Shown piece after piece: positions 24,410 through 32,454 of a DNA stretch of 64,000 nt. Position numbers and translations under genes: made by a program. Origin of the DNA: Streptomyces cyanogenus (GTDB lineage Bacteria > Actinomycetota > Actinomycetes > Streptomycetales > Streptomycetaceae); contig NZ_CP071839.1 of NCBI RefSeq assembly GCF_017526105.1, forward strand, positions 5,905,001-5,969,000, given 5' to 3'. The notes beneath the pieces were generated by a model. That model worked only from the letters and a program-made list of their open reading frames with translations, ran no database searches and was not told where the DNA came from. Positions within the stretch are counted from its first letter, which is position 1; every line of letters begins with the position of its first letter.

Positions 24410-26323
24410 TCAGTCCGGGAGTTCGGCGGCTCGGGCGCGGGCTTGGGCGGCTCGGTCGGGGGCGTTGGCGCGGGTGAAGGCGTCGGCGGACTGGAGGTAG
24501 GCGGCGCGGGCTTCGGCGGGGCGGTGGGCGGCCTGATGGGCGAGGGCCAAGTTGTGGAGGGTCTGCCCGTCCCCGTACCAGTCCTCATACTCCTGGTAGA
24601 GCTCCAGGCACGTACTGTAAGCCTTGATCGCCTCTTCCACCCGGCCAGCCTTCCGCAGGGCGAGGCCGAGGTTGTTCCACGCGCTGGCCTCGCGGTATCG
24701 GTCCCCGGCGGTCTGGTACAGGTCACGGGCTCTGTGGTGGGCGTCGATCGCCTCTTCCACCCTGCCCGCCTCCTGCAGGGCGAGGCCGAGGTTGTTCCAG
24801 GCGCTGGCCTCGCGGTATCGGTCCCCGGTGGTCTGGTACAGGTCGCGGGCTCTGTGGTGGGCGTCGATCGCCTCTTCCGGCCTGCCCGCCTCCTGCAGGG
24901 CGAGGCCGAGGTTGTTCCAGGCGCTGGCCTCCCGATGTCGGTCCCCGGTGGTCTGGTACAGGTCGCGGGCTTTGTGGTGGGCGTCGATCGCCTCTTCCAC
25001 CCTGCCCGCCTCCTGCAGGGCGAGGCCGAGATGGTCCCATGAGACGGCCTCGGCCAGCCTGTCCCCGGCGAGGCGGGCGGCCTCCCGCGCCGCCTCCGCG
25101 ACAGTGATCCAGTCATCGAAATACCGCCGCCAGTCCAGGAACTTCCCCAGATACTGGGCCAGCCTCACCGCCGCGTCCGCGAACCTCTCCTCCCGTCCCC
25201 ACTCCACAGCGGCCACCAGAGCCGCGCGCTCCCCGTCCAGCCACGCCAGCGCCTGCCCCCGGTCCCTGAACCGCTCCGGCTCCTCCATTCCCGGCAACCA
25301 CCGCAACCGGTCATCGGCCGCTTCCGCCCACCGCTGGTAGTACCCCAGCACCCGTTCCCGCGCCGCCTCCCCCTCCTCCCGCAACCCCGCATCCTCCGCC
25401 ACGACACCGGCCCCGAACCCTCGCACCAGGTCGTGCAACCGCCACCGCACCTCGGAAGCCGTCCCGTTGCCGCCCCGCACCGGCGCGACGAGGTGTGTGG
25501 CGGCCAGGTCCTCCAGCAGCGACAGCACGGACTCCGTGCCGAGGTCCGCCAGGGCCGCGACCGCCTCCGTCCCGGTCTCCGCGCCCGGAGCCAGACAGAG
25601 CAGGCGCAGCAGGCGGGCCTGGTCGGGCGGCAGCCGGCGGTAGGAGGTCTCCAGTACGGGGCGGAGAACGAGTGAGCGCCCGTACAGGTCCGCTCCGGGA
25701 CTGGCGTGGTCGAGGACGGCCGTCGCATCCCCGGCGTCCCGGATCTCGGCCACCACGGACGCGATGTCCCGGTGGCGGCGCCGGCGCAGCATGCCCGCCG
25801 CGATCTGCAGTGCCAGGGGCAAGTGCCCGCAGAGGTCGGCCAGTTCGCGCAGTGCGTCAGGCTCGCGTGCCGGACGGTCGTCGCGTTCGTCGGTGCCGTG
25901 CAGGGCACGGGTCACCAGGGCGACCGAATCATCGGGGTCGAGCGTCTCCAGGTCGATCAGGCGTACCGGAAGGGCGTCGGGGCGGTCCCGCGAGGTGATG
26001 AGCACCCGGTGCCGGTCCGTGCCGGGCAGCAGCGGCACGTACTGGGTCGGGTCCGAGGCGTTGTCCAGGATCAGCAGCATGCGGTCCCGGCGTTCGGCGA
26101 GGAGCGCGCGGTACGCGTCGTACTGGCGCCCGGTCGTCGGCGGCAGGTCCCGGTCCCGTACGCCGAGCGCGTCCAGCAGCGCCAGGACCGCCTGATCGGC
26201 CGTGACCGGGTCGTCGTCGTACCCACGCAGGTCCACGAAGAGCGTCCCGCCCGGGAACCAGCCCTCCGCGCGCGCCCGGTGCGCCGCCTCCAGGGCGAGC
26301 GCGGTCTTGCCGATGCCGCCCAT
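24410..26323 (-). CDS. NB-ARC (STAND) NTPase with TPR repeats, apparently split from the upstream nucleosidase by a frameshift
   Basis: From Met at 26323 the frame gives 637 residues that begin at the P-loop itself (GGIGKTALALEAA). The frame stays open upstream and encodes the usual pre-NB-ARC segment LGFTGRSAELDRLL, but it has no ATG, GTG or TTG between the second CCGGTAAG (26493) and 26323. Other STAND marks are Walker B LLILDNAS, sensor VLITSRDR, GHLPLALQ, and LHD in WRLHDLVRGFG. The C-terminal ~250 residues are TPR units of 40 residues (EAGRVEEAIDAHH...REASAWNNLGLALQ). It is most simply read as the C-terminal part of a nucleosidase-NB-ARC-TPR fusion whose frame was broken at 26486-26512. 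It could still be made by frameshifting or from a non-standard start. Confidence 0.8.
   Translation of the reverse strand: MGGIGKTALALEAAHRARAEGWFPGGTLFVDLRGYDDDPVTADQAVLALLDALGVRDRDLPPTTGRQYDAYRALLAERRDRMLLILDNASDPTQYVPLLPGTDRHRVLITSRDRPDALPVRLIDLETLDPDDSVALVTRALHGTDERDDRPAREPDALRELADLCGHLPLALQIAAGMLRRRRHRDIASVVAEIRDAGDATAVLDHASPGADLYGRSLVLRPVLETSYRRLPPDQARLLRLLCLAPGAETGTEAVAALADLGTESVLSLLEDLAATHLVAPVRGGNGTASEVRWRLHDLVRGFGAGVVAEDAGLREEGEAARERVLGYYQRWAEAADDRLRWLPGMEEPERFRDRGQALAWLDGERAALVAAVEWGREERFADAAVRLAQYLGKFLDWRRYFDDWITVAEAAREAARLAGDRLAEAVSWDHLGLALQEAGRVEEAIDAHHKARDLYQTTGDRHREASAWNNLGLALQEAGRPEEAIDAHHRARDLYQTTGDRYREASAWNNLGLALQEAGRVEEAIDAHHRARDLYQTAGDRYREASAWNNLGLALRKAGRVEEAIKAYSTCLELYQEYEDWYGDGQTLHNLALAHQAAHRPAEARAAYLQSADAFTRANAPDRAAQARARAAELPD
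24630..25050. repeat. 120-bp tandem repeats encoding TPR units
   Basis: Three near-identical full units (24661-24780, 24781-24900, 24901-25020) are flanked by diverged partial units. Each encodes one 40-residue TPR plus linker. The DNA identity between units, including third positions, is much higher than protein constraint needs, which indicates recent duplication or gene conversion. Confidence 0.85.
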
Positions 26324-26485
26324 GCCGGTGACGGCGAAGATGAGCAGCGGCAGTGCGGTCGTGTCGTCCTCGCCGGGTGCGAGGTGGGGGAGCAGGCGGT
26401 CCAGCTCCGCCGACCGGCCGGTGAAGCCGAGGGGGCGGGCCGGCAGGGCGGCGGTCGCGCGGGGGACCGGGCCGTGGGCCGTGCC

Positions 26486-26512
26486 CTTACCGGCCTCCGA
26501 CCTGCTTACCGG
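26486..26512. repeat. 8-bp direct repeat bounding a 19-bp frameshifting insertion
   Basis: CTTACCGG occurs at 26486-26493 and 26505-26512 (CCGGTAAG on the coding minus strand), 19 bp apart. In the nucleosidase frame the first copy reads Gly-Lys in GPVTGK. In the NTPase frame the second copy also reads Gly-Lys. Removing one copy and the spacer (19 bp) joins the two genes in frame. Confidence 0.75.
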
Positions 26513-27335
26513 TGACGGGTCCGTGGAAGGTCCCGCCCCGGAAGTCGATGTGGTCGCCCCCGTAGCGTGCTTGAGGTCCCTCCTCGGAGTCGCCGGGACC
26601 GGTGCCGCGGGGCTGGTGCTTGCGCAGCAGCCCGACCGCCACGTTCGCCGCGTGCGCGGCCGCCCGCTGCTGCGAGCCGCCGGCGTCGGCCCGCCGCTTG
26701 TTGCGGTCCGCGCGGTCGCTGACGCCCCGCACGACGAGCGCGTCCAGCTGTCCGCTCAGGTGGGCCGCCAGGGCCGCTCCGGAGCCCTCCATCTCGATGG
26801 CGCCCGCGTCGTTGTAGTGGGCGTCGAGGTGCCGGGCGATGGCGGACCTGGAGTCGGCCAGCACCACGTCGCCGGTCGCGATCGGCGCGAAGTGCACCCG
26901 TATCCCCGGCAGGTCCCGGGCCACGGAACGCGCCGCCTGCTCCAGCGCGTGCGAGCCGGGCAGGGCCTTCGGGCGGACCTTGAAACCGTCGTGGGCCTGC
27001 TTGCCGCCGTGGATCTCGTAGACCTGGGTGCCCACCACGACATCGCCGATCCCGATGTCGTCCTTCAGGCTTCCCGCCACCCCCACGAACAGGACGGCCT
27101 CGGGGTGCAGCCAGTCGATGAGCTGGGCCGTGAGCGCGGCGGCACGCTCGGCCCCCACTCCGAGTTCGCCGATCGCCAGGTGCCAGGCACTGTCCGGCAG
27201 CCGGCCCTTCTCGACGCGGGTCCCCTTGGGGTGGACGAGTTCCTCGCGCTCCGGGACGTACGCCCGGACAGCGGCGTACTCCAGGGGCAGTGCGGTCAGG
27301 ACCAGAACGGTGGATTGAGTCTCCGGCACACTCAT
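26487..27335 (-). CDS. Nucleoside phosphorylase-superfamily (MTAN/PNP-like) nucleosidase, probable effector of the adjacent NTPase
   Basis: The 282-residue protein has PNP_UDP superfamily marks: TVLVLTALPLEYAAVRAYV at the start, GELGVGAERAAALT, VLFVGVAGSLKDDIGIGDVVVGTQVYEI, the ribose-binding IEMEGSGAALAA and the catalytic-loop VVRGVSDRAD with its Asp. Free-standing homologues hydrolyse methylthioadenosine or adenosylhomocysteine. PNP-like domains fused to STAND NTPases act in bacterial immunity, some by destroying ATP or related nucleotides. The protein ends DHIDFRGGTFHGPVTGK followed by a short out-of-family QVGGR, after which the NB-ARC frame continues in another phase. The start at ATG 27335 is only 27 bp from the divergent gene at 27363. 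Confidence 0.83.
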   Translation of the reverse strand: MSVPETQSTVLVLTALPLEYAAVRAYVPEREELVHPKGTRVEKGRLPDSAWHLAIGELGVGAERAAALTAQLIDWLHPEAVLFVGVAGSLKDDIGIGDVVVGTQVYEIHGGKQAHDGFKVRPKALPGSHALEQAARSVARDLPGIRVHFAPIATGDVVLADSRSAIARHLDAHYNDAGAIEMEGSGAALAAHLSGQLDALVVRGVSDRADRNKRRADAGGSQQRAAAHAANVAVGLLRKHQPRGTGPGDSEEGPQARYGGDHIDFRGGTFHGPVTGKQVGGR

Positions 27336-27362
27336 AAGGTACTGCCGGGGGAAGGGGCTTGC

Positions 27363-27920
27363 GTGCCGGAACGAGACGTCACCGTGGGGCAGTTGCTGCT
27401 CGCCGAGTACCAGACCGTGAAGGACGAGCAGAAGACCCGGATCGGCTTCCGGGACAATCTGCTCTACGTCACCCTCACGGTGGTGGCCGCCGTCATCGCC
27501 GCGGCGGCCCAGGCCAGGCAGCCGGCGATGCTGCTCGCGCTGCCGCCGGTGTGTGTCGTGCTGGGCTGGACGTACCTGGTCAACGACCAGAAGATCTCCG
27601 CGATCGGGGCGTACGTGCGGGGCGAGCTGGGGCCCCGGCTCGCCGCGCTGGCCCGGGCCGAGGGGGCTGAGGTCTTCCGCTGGGAGGCCGCGCACCGGGG
27701 GGACGCCCGGCGGTTCTCCCGGAAGGTCGTCCAGTGCGTGGTCGACCTGCTGGCCTTCTGCGTCGTGCCGTTGAGCGCGCTCGTCGTGTACTGGGCGGGG
27801 GGCGAGGTTTCGGCCGGGCTGGTGGTCGTGTCCGTGCTGGAGGCGGTCGCGGTCGTGGGGCTGGGGGTGTGCGTGGTGCAGTACGCCGTGCCGTTCCGGG
27901 CAGGGGGCGGGGCCGGGTGA
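27363..27920 (+). CDS. Small multi-pass membrane protein coupled to an NB-ARC NTPase
   Basis: The 185-residue protein has two hydrophobic pairs: ~30-47 and ~51-67 (LLYVTLTVVAAVIAAAAQ, MLLALPPVCVVLGWTYLV), then a cytoplasmic amphipathic stretch (~70-122), then ~125-143 and ~148-172. The two-plus-two layout around a helical linker recalls small effector membrane proteins of STAND or SLATT-type systems, though I see no defining SLATT motif. The GTG start follows AAGGGG. The stop overlaps the NTPase start (GTGA), so the two are made together. An effector or membrane-anchor role for the NTPase is inference. Confidence 0.7.
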   Translation: MPERDVTVGQLLLAEYQTVKDEQKTRIGFRDNLLYVTLTVVAAVIAAAAQARQPAMLLALPPVCVVLGWTYLVNDQKISAIGAYVRGELGPRLAALARAEGAEVFRWEAAHRGDARRFSRKVVQCVVDLLAFCVVPLSALVVYWAGGEVSAGLVVVSVLEAVAVVGLGVCVVQYAVPFRAGGGAG

Positions 27921-30100
27921 GCGATGTCGTCGACTTCCGGGGCGGGGACTTCCGCGGGCCCGTCATCGGCAAGGCGGAGTACCGGCAGCAGGCGCCGGCG
28001 CCCACGGCCCTGGACGCGCTGCCACCGCCGGCTGCCGGATTCACCGGCCGGGACGAGGAGTTGGCGCGGGTGCGGGCCGCGCTGGACCCTTCCGTCTCCG
28101 GCGCCGAGCAGGCCGTCCTCGTCACGGCCGTGTCCGGGCTCGGCGGCATCGGCAAGACGGCGCTGGCGGTGCAGGCGGCGTACGCGGCGCGGGAGGCGGG
28201 GTGGTGCCCGGGCGGGGTGCTCTTCGTGGACCTGCACGGGTACGACGACGTTCCGGTCACCGCGGACCAGGCCCTGCAGTCCCTGCTGCGGGCGCTGGGC
28301 GTGGATCCCGACCACATCCCGGCCACGGCGGACGAACGGGCGGGCCTGTACCGTTCGGTGCTGGCCGAGCGGGAGGCGGTGCTGATCGTCGCCGACAACG
28401 CGTCGTCGCCGGAGCAGGTGAGGCCGTTGCTGCCGGGGGGCGTGCGGCACCGGGTGCTGGTCACTTCGCGGGACCGGCTGGCGCAACTGGGGGCGCGGCT
28501 GGTGTCGTTGGACCAGCTGACGCCTGGGGCCGCGTACGAACTTCTCGACAGGGCGCTCCGTATCGCCGACCCGGAGGACAACCGGGTCGTGGAGGAGGCG
28601 GAGGCGGCGGCACGGCTGGCGGACCTGTGCGGGCACCTCCCGCTGGCCCTGCAGATCTCGGCTGCCCTGCTGGCCGAGGATCCGGGCCGGTCCGTCGCCG
28701 AATTCGCGGACGAGCTGGCGACGTCGTACGACCGCCTCGCCGCGCTCGACGACGGCGACCGCAGTGTGCGCGCCGCGTTCGACCTCTCGTACCGCAGGCT
28801 TCCGGCCGACCAGGCACGTCTGCTGAGCCTGCTCGCCCTCGCGCCGGGGCCGGAGGTGAGCGAGGAGGTGGCCGGCGTGCTGGCCGGGGAGCAGGTGCCT
28901 GCGTCGGCCGGGCTGAAGGCCCTGGCCCGCGCGCACCTGGTGGAGCGGGGGAGCGTCCGGGGGTGCTGGCGGATGCACGACCTGGTGCGCGCGTTCGGAG
29001 CGGGCCTGTTGGCAGGCGACGCCGAGACGCGGGACGCGGCGCGGGAGCGGTTGCTCGCGCACTACTACCGGTGGGCGGACGCGGCGGACGACCGGTTGCA
29101 CTGGCTGCCCGGGAAGCCGGAGCCGGCACGCTTCGCCACCCGGGCCGAGGCGCTGGCCTGGCTGGACAGGGAGCGCGCGGGACTGGTGGCCGCGGCTCAG
29201 TGGGGGCGGGAGGAGCGGCACACGGACACGGCTGTGCGGCTGGCCCTGTGCTTGTACACCTATCTCGAATGGCGGCGACACCTGGACGACCTGGTGGCGG
29301 TCAACCGGTCCGCCCAGGAGGCTGCGCAGAGAGCCGGTGACCGCGTGGGTGAGGCCATGGCGTGGAACAATCTCGGCAACGCCCTGGAGGAGGCCGGGGA
29401 CCCGGAAGCGGCCATCGAAGCCCATATCCGTGCCCGTGATCTGCATCGGGACATCGGCGACAGGGTCAGTGAGGCCCAGGTGTGGAGCAACCTCGGCAAC
29501 GCCTTGGTGGAGGCGGACCGGGTCGAGGAGGCCATCGACGCCTACCTGCGGTCCCGTGATCTGCATCAGGACATCGGCGACCGGTTCGGTGAGGCCAGGG
29601 TGTGGAACAACCTCGGCAGCGCCCTGCTGGACGCGGGCCGGGCCGAAGAGGCCATGGAGGTCTTCATCCGCTCGGTCGGCGTCTACCAGGCCGTGGGCGA
29701 CCGCCTCGGGGAGGCGTCGGCGTGGAACAACCGCGGCAACGCCCTGGCGAAGCTGGAGCAGACGGACAGGGCGATCGAGGAGTACACGAAGGCCCTGGCG
29801 ATCTGGACGGAGTTCGAGGACTATTACGGAGTCGGGCGGGCGCTCGAAAACCTGGGACTCGTGTACCGGAACACCCGCCGCCCGGCGGAGGCATACGCCC
29901 ACTACCACCAGGCCGCCGAGGCCTACGTCCGGGCCAACGCCCCCGCGCAGGCCGTCCGGGCCCGCGTCCAGGCCGCCGGCCTCATCGCCCCTGAGGAACC
30001 CACCGGTAAACCAGCTCAGGCCGCCCCACCTGCCCGTACAACGGACTCCGCCCCGCCCGTCCCGCCTCCACCAGATGCTCCAGGTACCGCCGGGCGGTGA
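27917..30100 (+). CDS. NB-ARC (STAND) NTPase with C-terminal TPR repeats
   Basis: The 727-residue protein starts MSDVVDFRGGDFRGPVIGKAEY, the same tag as the C-terminus of the nucleosidase at 26487. It then has GFTGRDEELARV (41-52), Walker A GLGGIGKTAL (74-83), Walker B VLIVADNAS (155-163), the sensor-like VLVTSRDR (180-187), GHLPLAL (239-245) and MHD in WRMHDLVRAFG (353-355). TPRs run from ~450 to ~650, with units of 40 residues. A Pro-rich tail follows. STAND proteins oligomerise with ATP when their repeat domain senses a trigger and then activate an effector. Here the effector is probably the coupled membrane protein. The last 119 bp overlap the convergent response-regulator gene. Confidence 0.88.
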   Translation: MSDVVDFRGGDFRGPVIGKAEYRQQAPAPTALDALPPPAAGFTGRDEELARVRAALDPSVSGAEQAVLVTAVSGLGGIGKTALAVQAAYAAREAGWCPGGVLFVDLHGYDDVPVTADQALQSLLRALGVDPDHIPATADERAGLYRSVLAEREAVLIVADNASSPEQVRPLLPGGVRHRVLVTSRDRLAQLGARLVSLDQLTPGAAYELLDRALRIADPEDNRVVEEAEAAARLADLCGHLPLALQISAALLAEDPGRSVAEFADELATSYDRLAALDDGDRSVRAAFDLSYRRLPADQARLLSLLALAPGPEVSEEVAGVLAGEQVPASAGLKALARAHLVERGSVRGCWRMHDLVRAFGAGLLAGDAETRDAARERLLAHYYRWADAADDRLHWLPGKPEPARFATRAEALAWLDRERAGLVAAAQWGREERHTDTAVRLALCLYTYLEWRRHLDDLVAVNRSAQEAAQRAGDRVGEAMAWNNLGNALEEAGDPEAAIEAHIRARDLHRDIGDRVSEAQVWSNLGNALVEADRVEEAIDAYLRSRDLHQDIGDRFGEARVWNNLGSALLDAGRAEEAMEVFIRSVGVYQAVGDRLGEASAWNNRGNALAKLEQTDRAIEEYTKALAIWTEFEDYYGVGRALENLGLVYRNTRRPAEAYAHYHQAAEAYVRANAPAQAVRARVQAAGLIAPEEPTGKPAQAAPPARTTDSAPPVPPPPDAPGTAGR

Positions 30101-30674
30101 TCCGCGAGATGCCCACCGCCTCGGCCACCCCGGCCGCGGTGAGCCCCTCCGGCGCATGCCGCAGAGCGGACGTCACCCGCTCCAGCGTCGGCCCGCTCAG
30201 GCCCTTCGGCAGCGCCGCAGGCGACGGCGCGCGCAGGGCCGCCAGGGCGCGGTCCACCTCGTCCTGGCCGCTCGCCTCGCCCACCGCCGCCCGGAACTCG
30301 GCGTACCTCACCAGCCGGTCCCTCAACGTCGCGAAAGTGAACGGTTTCAGGACGTACTGGACGACGCCCAGGGAGACCCCTTCCCGCACCACCGCCAGGT
30401 CCCGCGCCGAGGTCACCGCTATCACGTCGGCGTGGTGGCCGGCGGCCCGCAGGGACCGGGCCAGTTGCAGGCCGTGCACGTCCGGGAGGTGCAGGTCCAG
30501 CAGCAGCAGGTCCACCGCCGTGCGGTCCAGGATCCGCCGGGCCTCCGCCCCCGTGTGCGCCTTCCCGACCGCGACGAACCCCGGCACCCGGCCGACGTAC
30601 ATCACGTGCGCGTCGGCGGCCACCGGATCGTCCTCGACGACGAGGACGCGGATGGGCTGCTGCTCGCTCGTCAT
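29982..30674 (-). CDS. CitB/DcuR-family response regulator
   Basis: The 230-residue protein has a receiver domain (residues 8-125) with VEDDPV acidic pocket, phospho-acceptor Asp60 in LLLLDLHLPDVHG, Thr in AVTSARD and Lys in YVLKPF. A CitB-type winged-helix region follows (TLERVTSALRHAPEGLTAAGVAEAVGISRITARRYLEHLVEAG). Its start overlaps the histidine kinase stop by 4 bp (ATGA). With the kinase it forms a C4-dicarboxylate/citrate-type sensing pair, matching the dctA transporter on the other side. Its 3' end lies antisense within the NTPase gene at 27917-30100. Confidence 0.93.
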   Translation of the reverse strand: MTSEQQPIRVLVVEDDPVAADAHVMYVGRVPGFVAVGKAHTGAEARRILDRTAVDLLLLDLHLPDVHGLQLARSLRAAGHHADVIAVTSARDLAVVREGVSLGVVQYVLKPFTFATLRDRLVRYAEFRAAVGEASGQDEVDRALAALRAPSPAALPKGLSGPTLERVTSALRHAPEGLTAAGVAEAVGISRITARRYLEHLVEAGRAGRSPLYGQVGRPELVYRWVPQGR

Positions 30675-32299
30675 CTGCCGCCGCCCAGGGGTGTGCGCAA
30701 CGGCAACCGCACCTCGAACACCGCTCCGCCCTCGCCGTCCTCGCCGGACCCCGTCACCGTCAGCGTGCCCTCGTGGCGGTTCACCGCCTGCCGGACCAGG
30801 GCCAGCCCGAGTCCCCGCCCGCCGGGCCCGGCCGGCTTGGTGGAGAACCCCCGCTGGAATACCAGGTCGCCATGGTCCGGGTCGACCCCCGGGCCGGTGT
30901 CCGACACCCGGAGCACCACTTCGGCGGCCGTAGCGTACGCCGTCACCGTCACCCGCGCCCGGGCGCTGCCCTGCGCCGCGTCCACCGCGTTGTCGATCAG
31001 GTTGCCGAGGATCGTCACCAGGTCGCGGGCGGACAGGCTCTTGGGGAGCAGCCCGTCGTCCAGCCGGCTGTCCGGCGAGACCACCAGCTCCACGCCCCGC
31101 TCGTTCGCCTGGGCGGTCTTGCCCAGCAGCAGCGCGGCCAGGACCGGCTCGCCCACCGCGGCCACCACCTGGTCGGTCAGGGCCTGCGCCAGCTCCAGCT
31201 CGGCCGTGGCGAACTCCACCGCCTCCTCGGCCCGGCCCAGCTCGATCAGGGAGACGACCGTGTGCAGCCGGTTCGCCGCCTCGTGCGCCTGGGAGCGCAG
31301 AGCCTGGGTGAAGCCGCGCTCCGAGTCCAGCTCGCCCATCAGGGACTGGAGTTCGGTCACGTCGCGGAGCGTCACGACCGTGCCCCGCCGCTCGCCCCCC
31401 GACACCGGGGAGGTGTTCACCACCAGCACCCGGGACTCCGTCAGGTGCACCTCGTCCACGCGGGGCTCGGAGGACAGCAGGGCGCCGGTCAGCGGGGCCG
31501 GCAGGCCCAGGCCGGCCACCGAGCGGCCGATCGCCTCCTCCTCCGGGCCCACCCCCAGCAGTTCCCGGCCGCCGTCGTTGATCAGTGCCACCCGGTACTG
31601 GCCGTCCAGCATCAGCAGCCCTTCCCGGACGGCGTGCAGCGCCGCCTGGTGGTAGTCGTGCATCCGGCTCAGCTCGGTGGCGTTCATGCCGTGGGTGTGG
31701 CGGCGCAGCCTGGCGTTGATCACGTAGGTGCCGACCGCGCCCAGCAGCAGCGCCCCGCCGGCCACCCCCAGCAGGGCCGCGACCTGGTCCTGCACCCGGG
31801 CGCTGATGGTCTCCACCTTGATGCCGGCGCTGACCAGGCCGACGATCCGGCCATTGTCCGTGACGGGGGTCACCGCGCGGACGGACGGGCCGAGCGTGCC
31901 GGTGTAGGTCTCGGTGAAGCTGTGGCCGTGCTGGGCGGGGCCGATGTTGCCGAGGAAGCGTTTGCCGATCTGGTCGCGGTCGGGGTGGGTCCAGCGGATG
32001 CCGGACGGGTTCATGATCGTGACGAAGTCGACGTTCGCGTCCCGCATGACCTGGAGGGCGTACGGCTCCAGCCGGGCCGTGGGGTCGGCGGTGCGGATCG
32101 CCACGCGGACCGAGGGGGAGTCGGCGATGGACCGGGCCACCGCCGTGGCCTGCCGGGCGGCGGCGTCCTCGGCCTGCCGCTGGTCGTTGACGTACGTGAA
32201 CAGCGCGTACCCGGCCACGACCACCGCGATCAGCACGGCCTGCATGGCGAACAGCTGGCCGGCCAGGCTGCGGGGTCCGGGGAGGGTGGGCAGACGCAT
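30671..32299 (-). CDS. CitA/DcuS-family sensor histidine kinase
   Basis: The 542-residue kinase has a first membrane helix at ~15-35, an extracytoplasmic Cache/CitA sensor domain (~36-175, DPTARLEPYALQVMRDANVDFVTIMN), a second membrane helix (~178-198, LLGVAGGALLLGAVGTYV), a PAS domain (~215-315), an H-box typical of the family (ALRSQAHEAANRLHTVVSLIELG) and an HATPase domain (LGNLIDNAVDAA, DTGPGV, GRGLGLALV). CitA-type kinases sense di- or tricarboxylates outside the membrane. The gene is divergent from dctA across a 155-bp gap, so dctA is the likely target of this system. Confidence 0.93.
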   Translation of the reverse strand: MRLPTLPGPRSLAGQLFAMQAVLIAVVVAGYALFTYVNDQRQAEDAAARQATAVARSIADSPSVRVAIRTADPTARLEPYALQVMRDANVDFVTIMNPSGIRWTHPDRDQIGKRFLGNIGPAQHGHSFTETYTGTLGPSVRAVTPVTDNGRIVGLVSAGIKVETISARVQDQVAALLGVAGGALLLGAVGTYVINARLRRHTHGMNATELSRMHDYHQAALHAVREGLLMLDGQYRVALINDGGRELLGVGPEEEAIGRSVAGLGLPAPLTGALLSSEPRVDEVHLTESRVLVVNTSPVSGGERRGTVVTLRDVTELQSLMGELDSERGFTQALRSQAHEAANRLHTVVSLIELGRAEEAVEFATAELELAQALTDQVVAAVGEPVLAALLLGKTAQANERGVELVVSPDSRLDDGLLPKSLSARDLVTILGNLIDNAVDAAQGSARARVTVTAYATAAEVVLRVSDTGPGVDPDHGDLVFQRGFSTKPAGPGGRGLGLALVRQAVNRHEGTLTVTGSGEDGEGGAVFEVRLPLRTPLGGGR

Positions 32300-32454
32300 G
32301 TCAGCAGTGTGCCTCTGCGGTTAAGCGTGAACTAAATGAACGGAAGGGTGACCGCCCTCACAGGCCGGGAGATAGTCACGGCATTCCCCGATAACGCCCG
32401 GACGTGAGCCGCACGCCGGTAGTTACGCCGACGAAGACGTCAAGGAGGGCAGTC

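Noticed and set aside
24410-30100. Prophage or transposon origin of the NTPase locus
   Set aside because: No integrase, transposase, terminal repeat or tRNA target site is seen at its edges.
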